Notes: a model not told the origin generated them from the letters alone. A DNA stretch of 64,000 bases from Nodosilinea sp. E11 (GCF_032813545.1 NZ_CP136520.1:4334001-4398000), one strand, 5' to 3'; shown: positions 48,333-58,587, counted from the stretch's first letter. Numbers and translations are program-made.

Positions 48333-48605
48333 ATGGCACTGTCGAAGATTAAAGAGGCTCGGAACCTGAGTGATGACGATCTGCTAAACGCTATTGCTGA
48401 GACTAAACGCGAACTATTTCAGCTGCGGTTTCAGAAAGCCACTCGTCAGTTAGATAAGCAGGTGCATCAGTTTAAGCATCTCCGTCATCGTCTGTCTCAG
48501 CTTATGACGGTTCAGCGGGAGCGCCAGCTAATTGCATTGGAAGAAGAAGCAGTGGCCCAGGCTAATGCTGTGGCAGAGTCCACAACAGAATCGGTATCAG
48601 CGTAG
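48333..48605 (+). CDS. rpmC: 50S ribosomal protein L29
   Basis: A 90-residue L29 with [29 protein letters not shown]-type body. It has a longer acidic/Ala-rich tail ([21 protein letters not shown]) than short bacterial forms. It sits at the exit tunnel beside L23. Tightly spaced with rplP. Confidence 0.94.
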   Translation: MALSKIKEARNLSDDDLLNAIAETKRELFQLRFQKATRQLDKQVHQFKHLRHRLSQLMTVQRERQLIALEEEAVAQANAVAESTTESVSA

Positions 48606-48621
48606 GGAATAGGTGAATTAG

Positions 48622-48873
48622 ATGGCGGTTAAAGAACGAGTGGGGATGGTGGTCAGTAACAAGATGGATAAAACCGTCGTTGTTGCTGTGGAGAGTCGGA
48701 CCTCTCATCCTAAGTACGGCAAGATTGTGGTGCGAACTAAGCGCTACAAGGCCCACGACGAGGAGAATACGTGCCAGGAAGGTGACCAAGTACGTATTCT
48801 TGAAACCCGTCCCCTGAGCCGAACCAAGCGCTGGGTGGTGGCTGACATTGTTAATCGCGCGGCAGACGCATAG
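48622..48873 (+). CDS. rpsQ: 30S ribosomal protein S17
   Basis: An 83-residue S17: [20 protein letters not shown], then [19 protein letters not shown] and [17 protein letters not shown]. An OB-fold primary rRNA binder. Confidence 0.96.
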   Translation: MAVKERVGMVVSNKMDKTVVVAVESRTSHPKYGKIVVRTKRYKAHDEENTCQEGDQVRILETRPLSRTKRWVVADIVNRAADA

Positions 48874-48882
48874 GGGGAAATT

Positions 48883-49248
48883 GTGATTCAGCAAGAATCG
48901 TATTTGAACGTGGCAGATAATAGCGGTGCGCGAAAGCTCATGTGCATTCGGGTTCTGGGTGGCAACCGTCGCTATGCCGGTGTCGGTGATGTAATTATCG
49001 CCGTGGTCAAGGATGCCCTACCCAATATGGGCGTGAAAAAATCAGACGTGGTGCGGGCCGTAGTCGTGCGTACTAAGAAGGGCCTGCGCCGCAGTAGCGG
49101 TATGAGCATTCGTTTCGACGATAACGCTGCTGTGATCATCAACCAGGACGGTAACCCCAAAGGTACCCGTGTGTTTGGCCCGGTTGCTCGTGAACTGCGC
49201 GACAAAAACTTTACCAAGATTGTGTCGCTAGCACCGGAGGTTCTCTAA
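48883..49248 (+). CDS. rplN: 50S ribosomal protein L14
   Basis: A 121-residue L14 starting at [39 protein letters not shown], and [24 protein letters not shown]. It forms an intersubunit bridge. Its last base overlaps the start of rplX, giving coupling. Confidence 0.97.
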   Translation: MIQQESYLNVADNSGARKLMCIRVLGGNRRYAGVGDVIIAVVKDALPNMGVKKSDVVRAVVVRTKKGLRRSSGMSIRFDDNAAVIINQDGNPKGTRVFGPVARELRDKNFTKIVSLAPEVL

Positions 49249-49595
49249 TGGCAACAACATCTAAGACATCCGTACGCCACAAGGTTCATGTGCGTAAGGG
49301 AGATACGGTTCAGGTGATTGCTGGGCGCGATCGCGGCAAGGTCGGGGAAGTCATGACCGTCATCCCCAAAACCAGCCAGGTGGTTGTGCAGGGCGTGAAC
49401 ATTCGCACCAAGCATGTCAAGCCTCAGCAGGAAGGGGAATCGGGGCAAATTATCACCCAAGAGGCTCCTATTCACAGCTCCAATGTAATGCTGTACTCCG
49501 AGAAGGAGAAGGTGGCGAGCCGAGTTTGCTTTACCTTTACCGACGACGGTCGCAAGGTGCGTATGTTGAAGAAAACCGGCGAAATTATTGACTGA
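49248..49595 (+). CDS. rplX: 50S ribosomal protein L24
   Basis: A 115-residue L24 with [24 protein letters not shown], a KOW motif, and [18 protein letters not shown]. An assembly initiator of the 50S. One-base overlap with rplN. Confidence 0.96.
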   Translation: MATTSKTSVRHKVHVRKGDTVQVIAGRDRGKVGEVMTVIPKTSQVVVQGVNIRTKHVKPQQEGESGQIITQEAPIHSSNVMLYSEKEKVASRVCFTFTDDGRKVRMLKKTGEIID

Positions 49596-49662
49596 GGCCT
49601 ACTGGCCTTGCTCTGAACAAATCTAGTCCTGACCAAGCCCAGGAAAGCGGTAGAAAGAACTC

Positions 49663-50208
49663 ATGACCGACCAGCTCAAGACTATATATAAAGACACGGT
49701 CGTACCTAAACTGATGGAGCAGTTTAAGTACGAGAACATCCATCAGGTACCGAAGGTTGTCAAAGTAACCGTTAACCGGGGTCTCGGAGAAGCCTCCCAG
49801 AATGCCAAAGCTCTGGAATCCTCTCTGAGTGAACTGGCCCTGATTACAGGTCAGCGTCCGGTAGTGACCCGTGCTAAGAAGGCGATCGCGGGTTTCAAAA
49901 TCCGTCAAGGCATGCCTGTAGGGGTTATGGTCACCCTGCGTTCCGATCGCATGTACGCCTTTCTAAATCGCCTTATCAACCTGACTCTGCCTCGCATTCG
50001 TGACTTTCGTGGCATTAGCCCAAAGAGTTTTGACGGCCGCGGTAACTACACCCTAGGCCTGCGCGAGCAGCTGATTTTTCCTGAAATTGACTACGACACC
50101 ATCGATCAGATTCGCGGTATGGACATCACCATTGTGACTACCGCCAGCACCGATGAAGAAGGCCGAGCGCTACTCAAGGAATTGGGTATGCCGTTCCGTG
50201 ACAACTAA
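49663..50208 (+). CDS. rplE: 50S ribosomal protein L5
   Basis: A 181-residue L5: [40 protein letters not shown], and [20 protein letters not shown]. It binds 5S rRNA. No rpsN follows, as usual in cyanobacteria; rpsH is next. Confidence 0.97.
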   Translation: MTDQLKTIYKDTVVPKLMEQFKYENIHQVPKVVKVTVNRGLGEASQNAKALESSLSELALITGQRPVVTRAKKAIAGFKIRQGMPVGVMVTLRSDRMYAFLNRLINLTLPRIRDFRGISPKSFDGRGNYTLGLREQLIFPEIDYDTIDQIRGMDITIVTTASTDEEGRALLKELGMPFRDN

Positions 50209-50234
50209 CACAGGTTTATACGCGTACTAGAACT

Positions 50235-50636
50235 ATGGCTGCTAACGACACAATTGCGGATATGTTGACTCGCATCAGGAATGCGAATCTGGCGCGGCAC
50301 CAAACCGTGGGCATTCCTTCGACCCGGATGACCCGGAGCATTGCCAAGGTGCTCAAGGAAGAAGGATTTATCACAGATTACTCTGAGAGCACTGTTGAAG
50401 AGCGTCCTCAGCTGGTGGTCGCCCTCAAGTACAAAGGCAAAACCCGCCAACCCATCATTCGCAACCTCACCCGCGTTAGTAAGCCTGGTCTGCGGGTGTA
50501 CTCCAACCGGAAAGAGTTACCCAGGGTGCTAGGGGGCATCGGTATTGCTATCGTTTCCACCTCCAGCGGCATCATGACCGATCGCGATGCCCGTCGTCAG
50601 GGTATCGGTGGCGAAGTGCTTTGCTATGTCTGGTAA
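50235..50636 (+). CDS. rpsH: 30S ribosomal protein S8
   Basis: A 133-residue S8: [40 protein letters not shown] and the final LCYVW. It is a primary rRNA binder and in Escherichia coli represses the spc operon, so the same feedback is possible here. Confidence 0.97.
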   Translation: MAANDTIADMLTRIRNANLARHQTVGIPSTRMTRSIAKVLKEEGFITDYSESTVEERPQLVVALKYKGKTRQPIIRNLTRVSKPGLRVYSNRKELPRVLGGIGIAIVSTSSGIMTDRDARRQGIGGEVLCYVW

Positions 50637-50718
50637 AGCGGCGAGGTGACGTCAACGTCAGCTTATCGCCAATTATCAAGGGCGTTATCGAATGCTAAGG
50701 ATTTAGGAGTTTTGCATC

Positions 50719-51258
50719 ATGTCACGTATTGGCAAACGGCCAATCCCAGTCCCGGCTAAGGTGTCAATCACGATTGACGGTCAGGATATTCAGGTTAAAG
50801 GACCTAAGGGCGAGCTATCTCGCACTCTGCCTAATGGGGTTGTAGTAGTTCAAGATGGCGATACTGTATTGGTCAATCGTAAGGATGATTCTCGCTTAGC
50901 CCGCGAGCGTCACGGCCTGTGCCGAACCTTAGTAGCTAATATGGTTGAAGGGGTTTCCAACGGGTATCAAAAACGCCTGGAAATTCAAGGGATTGGCTAT
51001 CGTGCCCAGGTGCAAGGCCGTAACCTTAACCTCAGCTTGGGCTACAGTCACCCCGTTGTGTTTGAGCCTCCCGCAGGCATTGAGTTTGTCGTTGAAAACA
51101 ATACAAACGTCGTTGTCAGCGGCATTGACAAAGAATTAGTTGGCAATATTGCCGCCAGCATTAGGGCGAGTCGTCCTCCCGAACCTTATAAGGGCAAAGG
51201 TGTGCGCTACGCCGGTGAGCAGGTCAGACGTAAGGCCGGTAAGTCAGGGAAGAAGTAA
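50719..51258 (+). CDS. rplF: 50S ribosomal protein L6
   Basis: A 179-residue L6: [40 protein letters not shown], and the C-terminal [19 protein letters not shown]. It sits at the factor-binding side of the 50S. rplR follows three bases on. Confidence 0.97.
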   Translation: MSRIGKRPIPVPAKVSITIDGQDIQVKGPKGELSRTLPNGVVVVQDGDTVLVNRKDDSRLARERHGLCRTLVANMVEGVSNGYQKRLEIQGIGYRAQVQGRNLNLSLGYSHPVVFEPPAGIEFVVENNTNVVVSGIDKELVGNIAASIRASRPPEPYKGKGVRYAGEQVRRKAGKSGKK

Positions 51259-51261
51259 GCC

Positions 51262-51621
51262 ATGAAAGCAAGTCGTAAAGAATTAACCCATCGCCGCCAT
51301 GCCCGCATTCGCCGTCGTGTGTTTGGCACCCCTGAGCGGCCCCGTTTAGCTGTATTTCGCTCAAATCAGCATATATATGCTCAGATTATTGACGATACGG
51401 CACATCACACTTTAGTAGCTGCTTCTACTGTAGAGCCTGATGTCTTGACCGATGAGTCAAGTTCAACCCAAAGCGCAGCTGTAGTAATTGGCAAGCTTGT
51501 AGCTGAGCGGGCTCTCAAAGCCGGTATTACTCAGGTTGTTTTTGACCGGGGCGGTAAGCTATACCACGGTCGGGTGGCAGCTCTAGCCGATGCGGCCCGA
51601 GAGGCTGGCTTAAGCCTGTAG
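51262..51621 (+). CDS. rplR: 50S ribosomal protein L18
   Basis: A 119-residue L18: [42 protein letters not shown], and [26 protein letters not shown]. It binds 5S rRNA. Confidence 0.97.
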   Translation: MKASRKELTHRRHARIRRRVFGTPERPRLAVFRSNQHIYAQIIDDTAHHTLVAASTVEPDVLTDESSSTQSAAVVIGKLVAERALKAGITQVVFDRGGKLYHGRVAALADAAREAGLSL

Positions 51622-51701
51622 GTCACCGTAATTTGTTTTGGAAAACACCTGGTTTTGCTTGATTTAGATTTTGCTTGATGTAACTAAGGCTGGGGAAAGG
51701 T

Positions 51702-52223
51702 ATGGCAAACCGTCGTAAAGAAGCGCGGACCAAAGAAAAGAAAACAGACTGGCAAGAGCGCGTTGTCCAAATCCGTCGCGTGACCAAAGTGGTGAAGGGA
51801 GGTAAGAAATTAAGCTTCCGTGCCATTGTGGTTGTTGGCAATGAAAAAGGCCAGGTCGGGGTTGGGGTTGGCAAAGCGGGAGACGTGATTGGCGCTGTTA
51901 AGAAGGGCGTAGCCGACGGCAAAAAGCATTTAGTCGATGTGCCATTGACTCGCTCTGCTTCCATACCCCATCCCTCTAACGGTATTGGTGGTGGTGCCAA
52001 GGTATTTATGCGTCCGGCTGCTCCTGGTACTGGGGTAATTGCTGGTGGCGCGGTGCGAACCGTGCTGGAACTAGCGGGCGTGCGGAACGTGTTAGCCAAG
52101 CAACTTGGTTCTAACAATCCTCTCAACAATGCTCGGGCTGCTGCAGATGCTTTGGCCTCTTTGCGCACCTTTGCTGATGTTGCAGAAGAGCGGGATATCC
52201 CGGTTGAGCAACTGTACGTTTAA
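51702..52223 (+). CDS. rpsE: 30S ribosomal protein S5
   Basis: A 173-residue S5 with [21 protein letters not shown] (the RNA-binding N-terminal part) and [21 protein letters not shown]. It contributes to decoding accuracy and mRNA unwinding. No rpmD (L30) lies between it and rplO, the normal cyanobacterial condition. Confidence 0.97.
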   Translation: MANRRKEARTKEKKTDWQERVVQIRRVTKVVKGGKKLSFRAIVVVGNEKGQVGVGVGKAGDVIGAVKKGVADGKKHLVDVPLTRSASIPHPSNGIGGGAKVFMRPAAPGTGVIAGGAVRTVLELAGVRNVLAKQLGSNNPLNNARAAADALASLRTFADVAEERDIPVEQLYV

Positions 52224-52259
52224 GTCATTTCGGTATCGCTGTTTTTATTTTCCTCAGCC

Positions 52260-52706
52260 ATGAGAATCAACGACGCACAACCACAAGCAGGCTCTAAACG
52301 CCGCCGTCGCCGCGTTGGTCGCGGCATTTCTGCTGGCCAGGGTGCTAGCTGCGGTTTCGGTATGCGGGGCCAAAAATCTCGTTCAGGTAGCGGCACTCGA
52401 CCGGGTTTTGAAGGCGGTCAAATGCCTCTTTACCGGCGCATTCCTAAACTCAAGCACTTTCCTTTGGTCAATCAGAAGGAATACACCATTATCAATGTCA
52501 AGGGTCTAGCCGATTTGGCTGCAGGTACCGAAGTATCCCTTGAATCGTTATTAGCAGCTGGCATTTTGACCACCAATGATGGTCCTTTGAAAGTGCTAGG
52601 AGACGGCGAGGTGAGCGTTGCTCTTACCGTCAAAGCCGCTGCCTTCACCCAGTCGGCCAAGGACAAAATTGAGCAGGCTGGTGGCACCTGGGAAGTGGTC
52701 GCCTAG
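52260..52706 (+). CDS. rplO: 50S ribosomal protein L15
   Basis: A 148-residue L15: [26 protein letters not shown]-type Gly/Arg-rich N-terminus, [18 protein letters not shown], and a compact C-terminal domain. A late-assembly 50S protein just before secY. Confidence 0.96.
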   Translation: MRINDAQPQAGSKRRRRRVGRGISAGQGASCGFGMRGQKSRSGSGTRPGFEGGQMPLYRRIPKLKHFPLVNQKEYTIINVKGLADLAAGTEVSLESLLAAGILTTNDGPLKVLGDGEVSVALTVKAAAFTQSAKDKIEQAGGTWEVVA

Positions 52707-52718
52707 CGAGATGACTCA

Positions 52719-52744
52719 CCCATCCCTTAGACTAGAGGGGTGGG
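52719..52744 (+). promoter_or_regulatory. Hairpin between rplO and secY
   Basis: CCCATCCC (52719-52726) pairs with GGGGTGGG (52737-52744), 8 bp with one wobble. It lies in the 110-base gap before secY. It may be an intra-operon attenuator or processing site; no T-run follows. Confidence 0.3.
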
Positions 52745-52816
52745 CGGTATCCATACATTCTATGGCTGCTAACTGTCATCCATGTATTGCTAAACGTAGG
52801 GCTGAGGTATTGTTGC

Positions 52817-54130
52817 ATGGTCGTAAGTCGGGGTAAAAATCCCAGCGCACAGGAAACATTCATGCAGATGGCTCAGGCCGCTGGCCTGCGGAGTCGTCTA
52901 CTGGTGACTCTGGGCTTGCTGGTGTTAGTTAGGCTGGGAATTTTTATTCCGGTGCCAGGGATTGATCGTCAAGCTTTCGCTGCGTCAATTCAGTCGGGGA
53001 GCCTGGCGGGCTTTGTGGGCTTTTTAGATATCTTTGTGGGCGGCGGTCTGTCGGCCCTGGGTATCTTTGCTTTAGGGATTCTGCCCTTCATTAACGCCTC
53101 AATTATTATGCAGCTGCTGACGGCAGCCCTACCTCAACTGGAGGATTTGCAGAAGAACGAAGGGGAAGCGGGTCGGCGTAAGATTTCTCAAATTACTCGC
53201 TACGTAGCTTTAGGCTGGGCAATTTTACAGAGCACTTTGCTAGCCTCTTTTCTGCTTTACCAGTTCGCGCAAGTGCCTGGCCCAGCCTTTGTAGCCCAGA
53301 CGGTGATTGCTCTGACCACAGGTTCAATGTTTGTGATGTGGGTAGGCGAGTTAATCACCGAACGTGGCATTGGGAACGGTGCTTCGCTGCTGATTTTCTT
53401 GAACATTGTCTCAACCCTGCCTCGTTCGTTGGGGCAAACCATTGAGCTGGCTCAGAGTGGCGATCGCGGCCTGGTGGGCGGTGTAATCATCTTGATGCTG
53501 GCCTTTTTGGCGATGATTGTGGGCATTGTCTTTGTGCAGGAAGGAACTCGGCGAATCCCGATTATTTCTGCCCGTCGTCAGGTAGGCCGCAAGCTATATC
53601 TTGAACAGAGTAATTACCTGCCTTTGCGCCTCAACCAAGGCGGAGTAATGCCGATTATTTTTGCTTCGGCAGTGTTGGTGTTACCCATTTCATTGACTCA
53701 GTACATTACCAATCCTGGGTTTAGTCAGTTTGTGAATAACTATCTGAACCCAACTTCTTTGTTCTACGTTTCCCTGTACCTCGTACTCATTCTTTTCTTT
53801 AGTTATTTCTACTCGTCTTTGGTAATGAATCCAGACGATGTGTCCCGTAACTTGAAGAAAATGGGAGCTAGTATTCCGGGTATTCGTCCTGGTAAGGCAA
53901 CAACGGAGTACATCAGCCGGATTTTGAACCGCTTGACCTTCCTTGGGGCTGTTTTCTTGGGTATGGTAGCGGTCGTGCCTAGCGCAGTTGAAAGTTTGAC
54001 CCGAGTCCAAACGTTTCGAGGATTTGGGGCAACATCTCTGTTAATTCTGGTCGGTGTGGCTATTGATACGGCCAAGCAAATTCAGACCTATGTGATTTCC
54101 CAGCGCTACGAAGGGATGGTGAAGCAGTAG
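52817..54130 (+). CDS. secY: Preprotein translocase subunit SecY
   Basis: From the ATG at 52817 the protein has 437 residues and begins [20 protein letters not shown], the usual cyanobacterial start; the ten earlier codons are rejected. Ten membrane helices are expected, with the plug-region and [22 protein letters not shown] in helix 2 and [13 protein letters not shown] near the end. It is the channel of the Sec translocon in both plasma and thylakoid membranes. Its stop overlaps the adk GTG. Confidence 0.96.
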   Translation: MVVSRGKNPSAQETFMQMAQAAGLRSRLLVTLGLLVLVRLGIFIPVPGIDRQAFAASIQSGSLAGFVGFLDIFVGGGLSALGIFALGILPFINASIIMQLLTAALPQLEDLQKNEGEAGRRKISQITRYVALGWAILQSTLLASFLLYQFAQVPGPAFVAQTVIALTTGSMFVMWVGELITERGIGNGASLLIFLNIVSTLPRSLGQTIELAQSGDRGLVGGVIILMLAFLAMIVGIVFVQEGTRRIPIISARRQVGRKLYLEQSNYLPLRLNQGGVMPIIFASAVLVLPISLTQYITNPGFSQFVNNYLNPTSLFYVSLYLVLILFFSYFYSSLVMNPDDVSRNLKKMGASIPGIRPGKATTEYISRILNRLTFLGAVFLGMVAVVPSAVESLTRVQTFRGFGATSLLILVGVAIDTAKQIQTYVISQRYEGMVKQ

Positions 54131-54684
54131 TGACTCGATTAATCTTTTTAGGCCCACCTGGAGCAGGCAAGGGCACTCAGGCTGCGCTTTTAGCCAAAGA
54201 TTGTGAGGTACCTCACATCTCTACCGGAGATATTCTGCGTTCAGCAGTGGCGGCTGGTAGTGAACTGGGTCAGAAGGCCGATCAGTATATGAGCGCTGGG
54301 GAGCTGGTGCCCGATGACTTGATCTTGGATTTGATTCAGGAGCGTCTGGGTCAGGACGATGCCCAGAAGGGTTGGCTTCTGGATGGGTTTCCTCGCAATG
54401 TGCCTCAGGCAGAGTTCTTGCAGAAGCTGCTCGATCAAATCAGTCAACCGGTTGATTTTGTCGTCAACCTTGATGTCGAGGACGATGTGATTGTGGCCCG
54501 CCTGCTCCAGCGGGGTCGTCAAGATGACGAGGAGTCGGTGATTCTCAACCGACTTGAAGTTTATCGTGAGCAAACAGAGCCGCTGATTGATTACTACCGC
54601 AGCCGCCAACAGCTAGTTTCGGTAGAGGGTAACCAGACGATGGACGCGGTGTATAGCGATCTAAAGCGTTTGGTAGTGGAGTAG
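54130..54684 (+). CDS. adk: Adenylate kinase
   Basis: A 184-residue adenylate kinase starting at GTG. P-loop [18 protein letters not shown] (about 6-23), [12 protein letters not shown] (NMP site) and [12 protein letters not shown] are present. It is the short-lid form, lacking the zinc-binding Cys lid. It converts ATP and AMP to 2 ADP. One-base overlap with secY couples their translation. Confidence 0.96.
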   Translation: MTRLIFLGPPGAGKGTQAALLAKDCEVPHISTGDILRSAVAAGSELGQKADQYMSAGELVPDDLILDLIQERLGQDDAQKGWLLDGFPRNVPQAEFLQKLLDQISQPVDFVVNLDVEDDVIVARLLQRGRQDDEESVILNRLEVYREQTEPLIDYYRSRQQLVSVEGNQTMDAVYSDLKRLVVE

Positions 54685-54741
54685 CGGCTGAGGTTATGCT
54701 AAAGTTCAGCCTGTTAATTGTGTACTGAGGGAGAGTTCAGC

Positions 54742-54966
54742 TTGTCTAAGCAAGACCTAATTGAAATGGAGGGCACCATTACTGAATCGTTGCCGAACGC
54801 TATGTTTCGAGTCGATTTGGACAATGGGTTCAATGTGCTCGCCCACATTTCTGGAAAAATTCGTCGTAATTACATCAAGATTTTGCCGGGCGATCGCGTC
54901 AAGGTAGAGCTTACTCCCTACGATTTGACCAAGGGGCGCATTACCTATCGTCTCCGTAAGAAGTAG
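54742..54966 (+). CDS. infA: Translation initiation factor IF-1
   Basis: From the TTG at 54742 the protein has 74 residues ([20 protein letters not shown], then [44 protein letters not shown]); an upstream start is rejected because the family starts there. It is an OB-fold protein that closes the A site during initiation. It is the last gene of the plus block; only 4 bases separate its stop from the stop of a convergent non-ribosomal gene, marking the operon break. Confidence 0.95.
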   Translation: MSKQDLIEMEGTITESLPNAMFRVDLDNGFNVLAHISGKIRRNYIKILPGDRVKVELTPYDLTKGRITYRLRKK

Positions 54967-54970
54967 CTGC

Positions 54971-56014
54971 CTAGGCTATAATCGGCTCCAATAATTTGTC
55001 GGCCCCTGTACGGAAAATATCTGCACAGGGTAGTTTTGTTTGGACCTGTATAGTTTCAATGGCGATCTCGGCCTCGCTGGCTGTAAGGTGGCCCGTGTTG
55101 AGGGCAATGGCCACTACCTTAGCGGGGTGAAACGCGCCTGCGGCTGCCGTGACCTGTTCGTAGAGTTCTACCACGGCAGGGAGATCAGGGATTTTAACCT
55201 GAGGGAAGTTTTGAATGTGGGTTTGCCCGGCTCGATGTACCAGCACTAGGTGGGTAGGTTGAGTGCCGCGCAACAGCGGTAGTGTGGCCGTTGAGGCGGG
55301 GTTGAGTAGCGATCCTTGTCCTTCTACAAACACAAAGTCGTGGTGAGGGCCATGACGCATTAATTGCTGTTCTACGGCTCCTGATGCGTAGTCAACCCGG
55401 ACGGCATCTAAGGCTACTCCGTCGTCTCCGAGCATGAGGTTAGTTTGGCCAGTGGCGATTACCTTGGAGCGCAACCCCTGCCGCAGACAGGCCCGATGCA
55501 GCTCTAGGGTGGTCGACATTTTGCCGACGGACATATCGGTGCCCACGGTCAAAATGCGCTTGCAGGCTAGCTGGCTGGCTTGACCAGAGCCAACGGTAAG
55601 GTCTGCTGGCTCCTGGCGCACGTCCCAAATCCACTGATAGTCTCTGAGCCAGGGCTGGAGATCTGGGTGATTGGCCATCGGGGTGTGAAGACCGTTGACG
55701 ATGCTGAGACCAGCTTTGACCGCCTGCTCAATTTCTTCAAACCAGGCAGGGGGTAGGTTGCCGCCGGAGGGGGCAATGCCAATCGCCAGCACGTCGGGGG
55801 TAAAGGTGAGGGCCTCGGTCAGTGACTTTACTACTGGAATGGGCTGGTCAATGCCAGTGAGGTCGTAGAGCGATCGCCCCGCAGCTTGGTAATCAATCAC
55901 GGCTACAATGGGCGACTGACTAAAGCGCAGTAGGGCCAACCCCGTCTTGCCCATAGTGCTCTGGGTTCCTTCGTGCATGAGCAGAACGAGGCGGCTATCG
56001 GGCTGGAGGTACAT
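54971..56014 (-). CDS. DUF1611 protein (DgcN-like)
   Basis: From the ATG at 56014 the protein has 347 residues; an ATG 15 codons upstream adds a Pro-rich lead. DUF1611 signatures are LMHEGTQSTMGKTGLALLRF, AVIDYQAAGRSLYDLTG, and a P-loop-like GTDMSVGKMSTTLEL near residue 160. In Pseudoalteromonas a homologue, DgcN, acetylates D-glutamate using acetyl-CoA, working with an enolase-superfamily partner. The epimerase gene lies directly upstream and overlaps by 20 bases, the same pairing, so a D-amino-acid or dipeptide pathway is likely (inference). Substrate not proven. Confidence 0.85.
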   Translation of the reverse strand: MYLQPDSRLVLLMHEGTQSTMGKTGLALLRFSQSPIVAVIDYQAAGRSLYDLTGIDQPIPVVKSLTEALTFTPDVLAIGIAPSGGNLPPAWFEEIEQAVKAGLSIVNGLHTPMANHPDLQPWLRDYQWIWDVRQEPADLTVGSGQASQLACKRILTVGTDMSVGKMSTTLELHRACLRQGLRSKVIATGQTNLMLGDDGVALDAVRVDYASGAVEQQLMRHGPHHDFVFVEGQGSLLNPASTATLPLLRGTQPTHLVLVHRAGQTHIQNFPQVKIPDLPAVVELYEQVTAAAGAFHPAKVVAIALNTGHLTASEAEIAIETIQVQTKLPCADIFRTGADKLLEPIIA

Positions 56015-57050
56015 AGGTGAGTCCAAGTCCAGGGTGGGGGGTAGGGAGTAAGCGGCCATTGACCAAGCTGAGTCCGGTGAAGGGATCGTCGCGGAGGTTG
56101 AGATGGCTGTCGAGGTCGAGATAGTCGGCTAGGGGCGAAAGCTGAGCCATTGCCCCATTGGCTAAACTGCTGTCGGAATAACAGCCAAACATGACTTGCA
56201 GGCCGCAGGCCCGAGCGGTATGAATCATTCTCAGCGCTTCTGTCAGTCCGCCAGCTTTCATGAGCTTAATATTAATGCCATCGACGACATGCATTAGGCG
56301 CGGAATATCTGCGCTAGTGAAGCAGCTTTCATCGACCAGCACGGGCAGGGGCGAGTGCTGCTTGAGTTCGGCTAGATCACTATCCTGACTGACGGCTAGG
56401 GGTTGTTCGAGGTGAGTGACGCGGCGATCGCTGAGCCAGTCGGCCATCTGTTTGGCCTGCGCTAAGCTCCAGCCACCGTTGGCATCAATACTGAGACTAA
56501 CGGTGGCGGGGGTTTGGTCGTAGATGGCTTGAAACATGGCTTGGTCGGCCTTAATGCCGCTAGGGCTGCCGAGTTTGATTTTAAGGGCCCGGGCGGTGGT
56601 TTGCTGTAGCCAATCCTGCGATCGCTGGCGGGCGGCTTCGGGAGATGCAATTCCCACGGTGACTGATGTGGGCTGAATCTGGTTTAGGTCTAGTCCTAGC
56701 AGCCGCCAAATCGGCTGTCCTGTATATTTGCCTGCCCAATCCCACAGGGCGACGTCTAGGGCGGCGCGGCTAGCCGATTGGAGCGGGAATGCGGCGATCG
56801 CTTTCTCGATCGCCTGGCGTTCGAGAGGATGGAAAGGGGCCAGAACGCTCTGCAACTCAGCCACATCGGCCATCAGCATCGCTAGGGTTTGCTGGTGGGT
56901 GCCAATGGAAAAGGGGGCAGCTTCGCCCCAGCCTTCGATGCCCTCGGCGCTGAGTTTGAGCCAGAGATTGGTCGATTGCGCGGTGGTGCCGCGACTGATG
57001 GTGAGCGGCACGCGCTTGTGAACCGTGAAGGGCTGGCAAGAAAGCTGCAT
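55995..57050 (-). CDS. Dipeptide (L-Ala-D/L-Glu) epimerase-type enolase-superfamily enzyme
   Basis: From the ATG at 57050 the protein has 351 residues; 18 upstream codons from another ATG look unconserved. Catalytic lysine motif LKIKLG (about 155) and metal ligands SIDANGGW, LEQPL and VDESCF are intact, with a second lysine in INIKLMKAGG. This is the dipeptide-epimerase subgroup, which epimerises muropeptide-derived L-Ala-Glu dipeptides. The pairing with DUF1611 points instead or also to N-acetyl-D-glutamate racemisation (DgcA-like). Overlap of 20 bases couples them. Confidence 0.86.
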   Translation of the reverse strand: MQLSCQPFTVHKRVPLTISRGTTAQSTNLWLKLSAEGIEGWGEAAPFSIGTHQQTLAMLMADVAELQSVLAPFHPLERQAIEKAIAAFPLQSASRAALDVALWDWAGKYTGQPIWRLLGLDLNQIQPTSVTVGIASPEAARQRSQDWLQQTTARALKIKLGSPSGIKADQAMFQAIYDQTPATVSLSIDANGGWSLAQAKQMADWLSDRRVTHLEQPLAVSQDSDLAELKQHSPLPVLVDESCFTSADIPRLMHVVDGINIKLMKAGGLTEALRMIHTARACGLQVMFGCYSDSSLANGAMAQLSPLADYLDLDSHLNLRDDPFTGLSLVNGRLLPTPHPGLGLTYVPPAR

Positions 57051-57166
57051 GGTGGAAGTGGGTAGGGGGCGAGTCAGGCATAGTTGGCACACGTCTGCAT
57101 CCAAATCACCCCGACTGGCGTACTGATAACGAGTCTTCGCGTTGGAGACCTTGAACCATTTGTGGG

Positions 57167-57844
57167 ATGAAAAGAAGCACTATGTTCAGACAACGAGCTA
57201 ACCTACGCCATAGTTTAATTGCCCTGGTCACTTGCTTATGTGTGACCGTACTCTATTCTCCGCTGATGGGTCGGGTGCTGGCTCAGACCACGCCGGTAGC
57301 GCCTACTGCCGTGGCGGCAGCGCCTTGGTTGGGGGCCACTAGCCATACCTTGACTGTGGGAGAACAGATGGATGCCAACCTGGCGGCGGCGACCGCACCG
57401 CTGCTGGCCCAGGGGATGGCAGGCGGCCCAGTGGTCACCTACGTGACGATGCTCAATAGCCAAAGCATTGTTCCCACCGCACCCATGACCCAGGCGCGGG
57501 GTGTAGTCGGAGCGGCCCTAGCGGGCAACCGTCTGGTGGTACGGGCCAGTTTTCGAGAGTTGACTAGTGCGCTGCGAGACTATGCCACTGATCCGCTCGA
57601 TCCGCCCAATCCCAACATTACTTCTGGGTTTCACATTCACCAGGGCGGCCCCAGTGAAAACGGGCCGTTTCAGTATGCTTTAACGGTGACAATGAACCCT
57701 AACGGTCTGGGTGGCAGCGCCATGGGCGACTATACGCTCACCCCTGATCAGCTTCAGGCCTTGCAGAACGGCAGGCTGTACGTTGACCTGCACACAACCC
57801 GCAACCGGGGCGGTGAGCTACGCGGTATTTTGATGCCTGCCTAG
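57167..57844 (+). CDS. Secreted CHRD domain protein
   Basis: The 225-residue protein has a signal peptide (LIALVTCLCVTVLYSPLMGRVLA) and a CHRD domain (about 100-225) with AALAGNRLVVRASFRELTSALRDY, FHIHQGGPSENGPFQYALTV and LYVDLHTTRNRGGELRGILMP. CHRD domains occur in extracellular proteins of unclear role. Sigma factor and anti-sigma genes follow on the same strand, so it may be regulated by them. The start drawn is the first ATG; another ATG five codons later is possible. Confidence 0.87.
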   Translation: MKRSTMFRQRANLRHSLIALVTCLCVTVLYSPLMGRVLAQTTPVAPTAVAAAPWLGATSHTLTVGEQMDANLAAATAPLLAQGMAGGPVVTYVTMLNSQSIVPTAPMTQARGVVGAALAGNRLVVRASFRELTSALRDYATDPLDPPNPNITSGFHIHQGGPSENGPFQYALTVTMNPNGLGGSAMGDYTLTPDQLQALQNGRLYVDLHTTRNRGGELRGILMPA

Positions 57845-57860
57845 TTGGGGTTCCCCTGAT

Positions 57861-57894
57861 CCCGTTGAGTCGCTATCCGGGGCGACTCAACGGG
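57861..57894 (+). terminator. Perfect 12-bp hairpin after the CHRD gene
   Basis: CCCGTTGAGTCG pairs with CGACTCAACGGG around a 10-base loop. It lies 16 bases after the CHRD stop and ahead of the sigma-factor gene. No T-run follows, so termination could be partial. Confidence 0.55.
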
Positions 57895-57963
57895 GTGGCA
57901 ATAGACAAAAATCATGGCATTGTATAGAAATTGGTTGTGGCATAACTGCGCCCCTGAGCGAAG

Positions 57964-58587
57964 GTGGGGCTGGTGTCTAAGAAGCCGGCGGATATGGATT
58001 TTGATCAATTGACACTGACTGGTGCCGCAACACCTACGGATGCAGATCTCTGGTCAGCCCTAAAGGCAGGACAAAGCAATGCCTTGGGCATTTTGTACGA
58101 TCGCCACAGCGGGCTAGTCTACGGCATTGCGCTCAAGGTGCTGGGCCAGGCCCAAGAGGCTGAAGACTTGACCCAAGATATTTTTGTCAAGCTGGCTCAG
58201 TCAACCCCTTACGACCCCCAACGCGGCTCGTTTCGCACTTTTCTAGCTATTTTGACGCGATCGCGGGCCATTGACCGCCTGCGATCGCGCCAGGTAGCCC
58301 GAGCGTCTGTAGAACGCCTTCAGACTAGTCACGTGGCCCCCCCTTCTTATTCGTCTACCCCCGCCGATGTTTTGGCCCAGGCGGAGCGCTCTAAGGCAGT
58401 TCAGGCTGCTCTGGCTCAGCTTTCTGACCAGCAGCAGCAGGTTTTGCGTTTGGCCTACTATGAAGGCCTATCCCAGTCCACTATTGCCGAGCAGCTCGAG
58501 ACGCCTCTGGGTACGGTTAAGACCCACTCGCGGCGGGGCTTGCTCAAGCTGCGGCAACTTCTCCAAGATCGTTGGGGTCACTCGTAA
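57964..58587 (+). CDS. ECF-type RNA polymerase sigma factor
   Basis: The 207-residue protein is a group 4 (ECF) sigma factor. Region 2 is ALGILYDRHSGLVYGIALKVLGQAQEAEDLTQDIFVKL with the polymerase-binding RGSFRTFLAILTRSRAIDRLR. Region 4 ends LRLAYYEGLSQSTIAEQLETPLGTVKTHSRRGLLKLRQLL, with a helix-turn-helix. The start drawn is a GTG; GTG 57973 and ATG 57994 are alternatives. It is followed three bases later by an anti-sigma gene, and the pair resembles SigG/SapG and SigK/RskA pairs. Targets are unknown; the CHRD gene is a candidate. Confidence 0.9.
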   Translation: MGLVSKKPADMDFDQLTLTGAATPTDADLWSALKAGQSNALGILYDRHSGLVYGIALKVLGQAQEAEDLTQDIFVKLAQSTPYDPQRGSFRTFLAILTRSRAIDRLRSRQVARASVERLQTSHVAPPSYSSTPADVLAQAERSKAVQAALAQLSDQQQQVLRLAYYEGLSQSTIAEQLETPLGTVKTHSRRGLLKLRQLLQDRWGHS

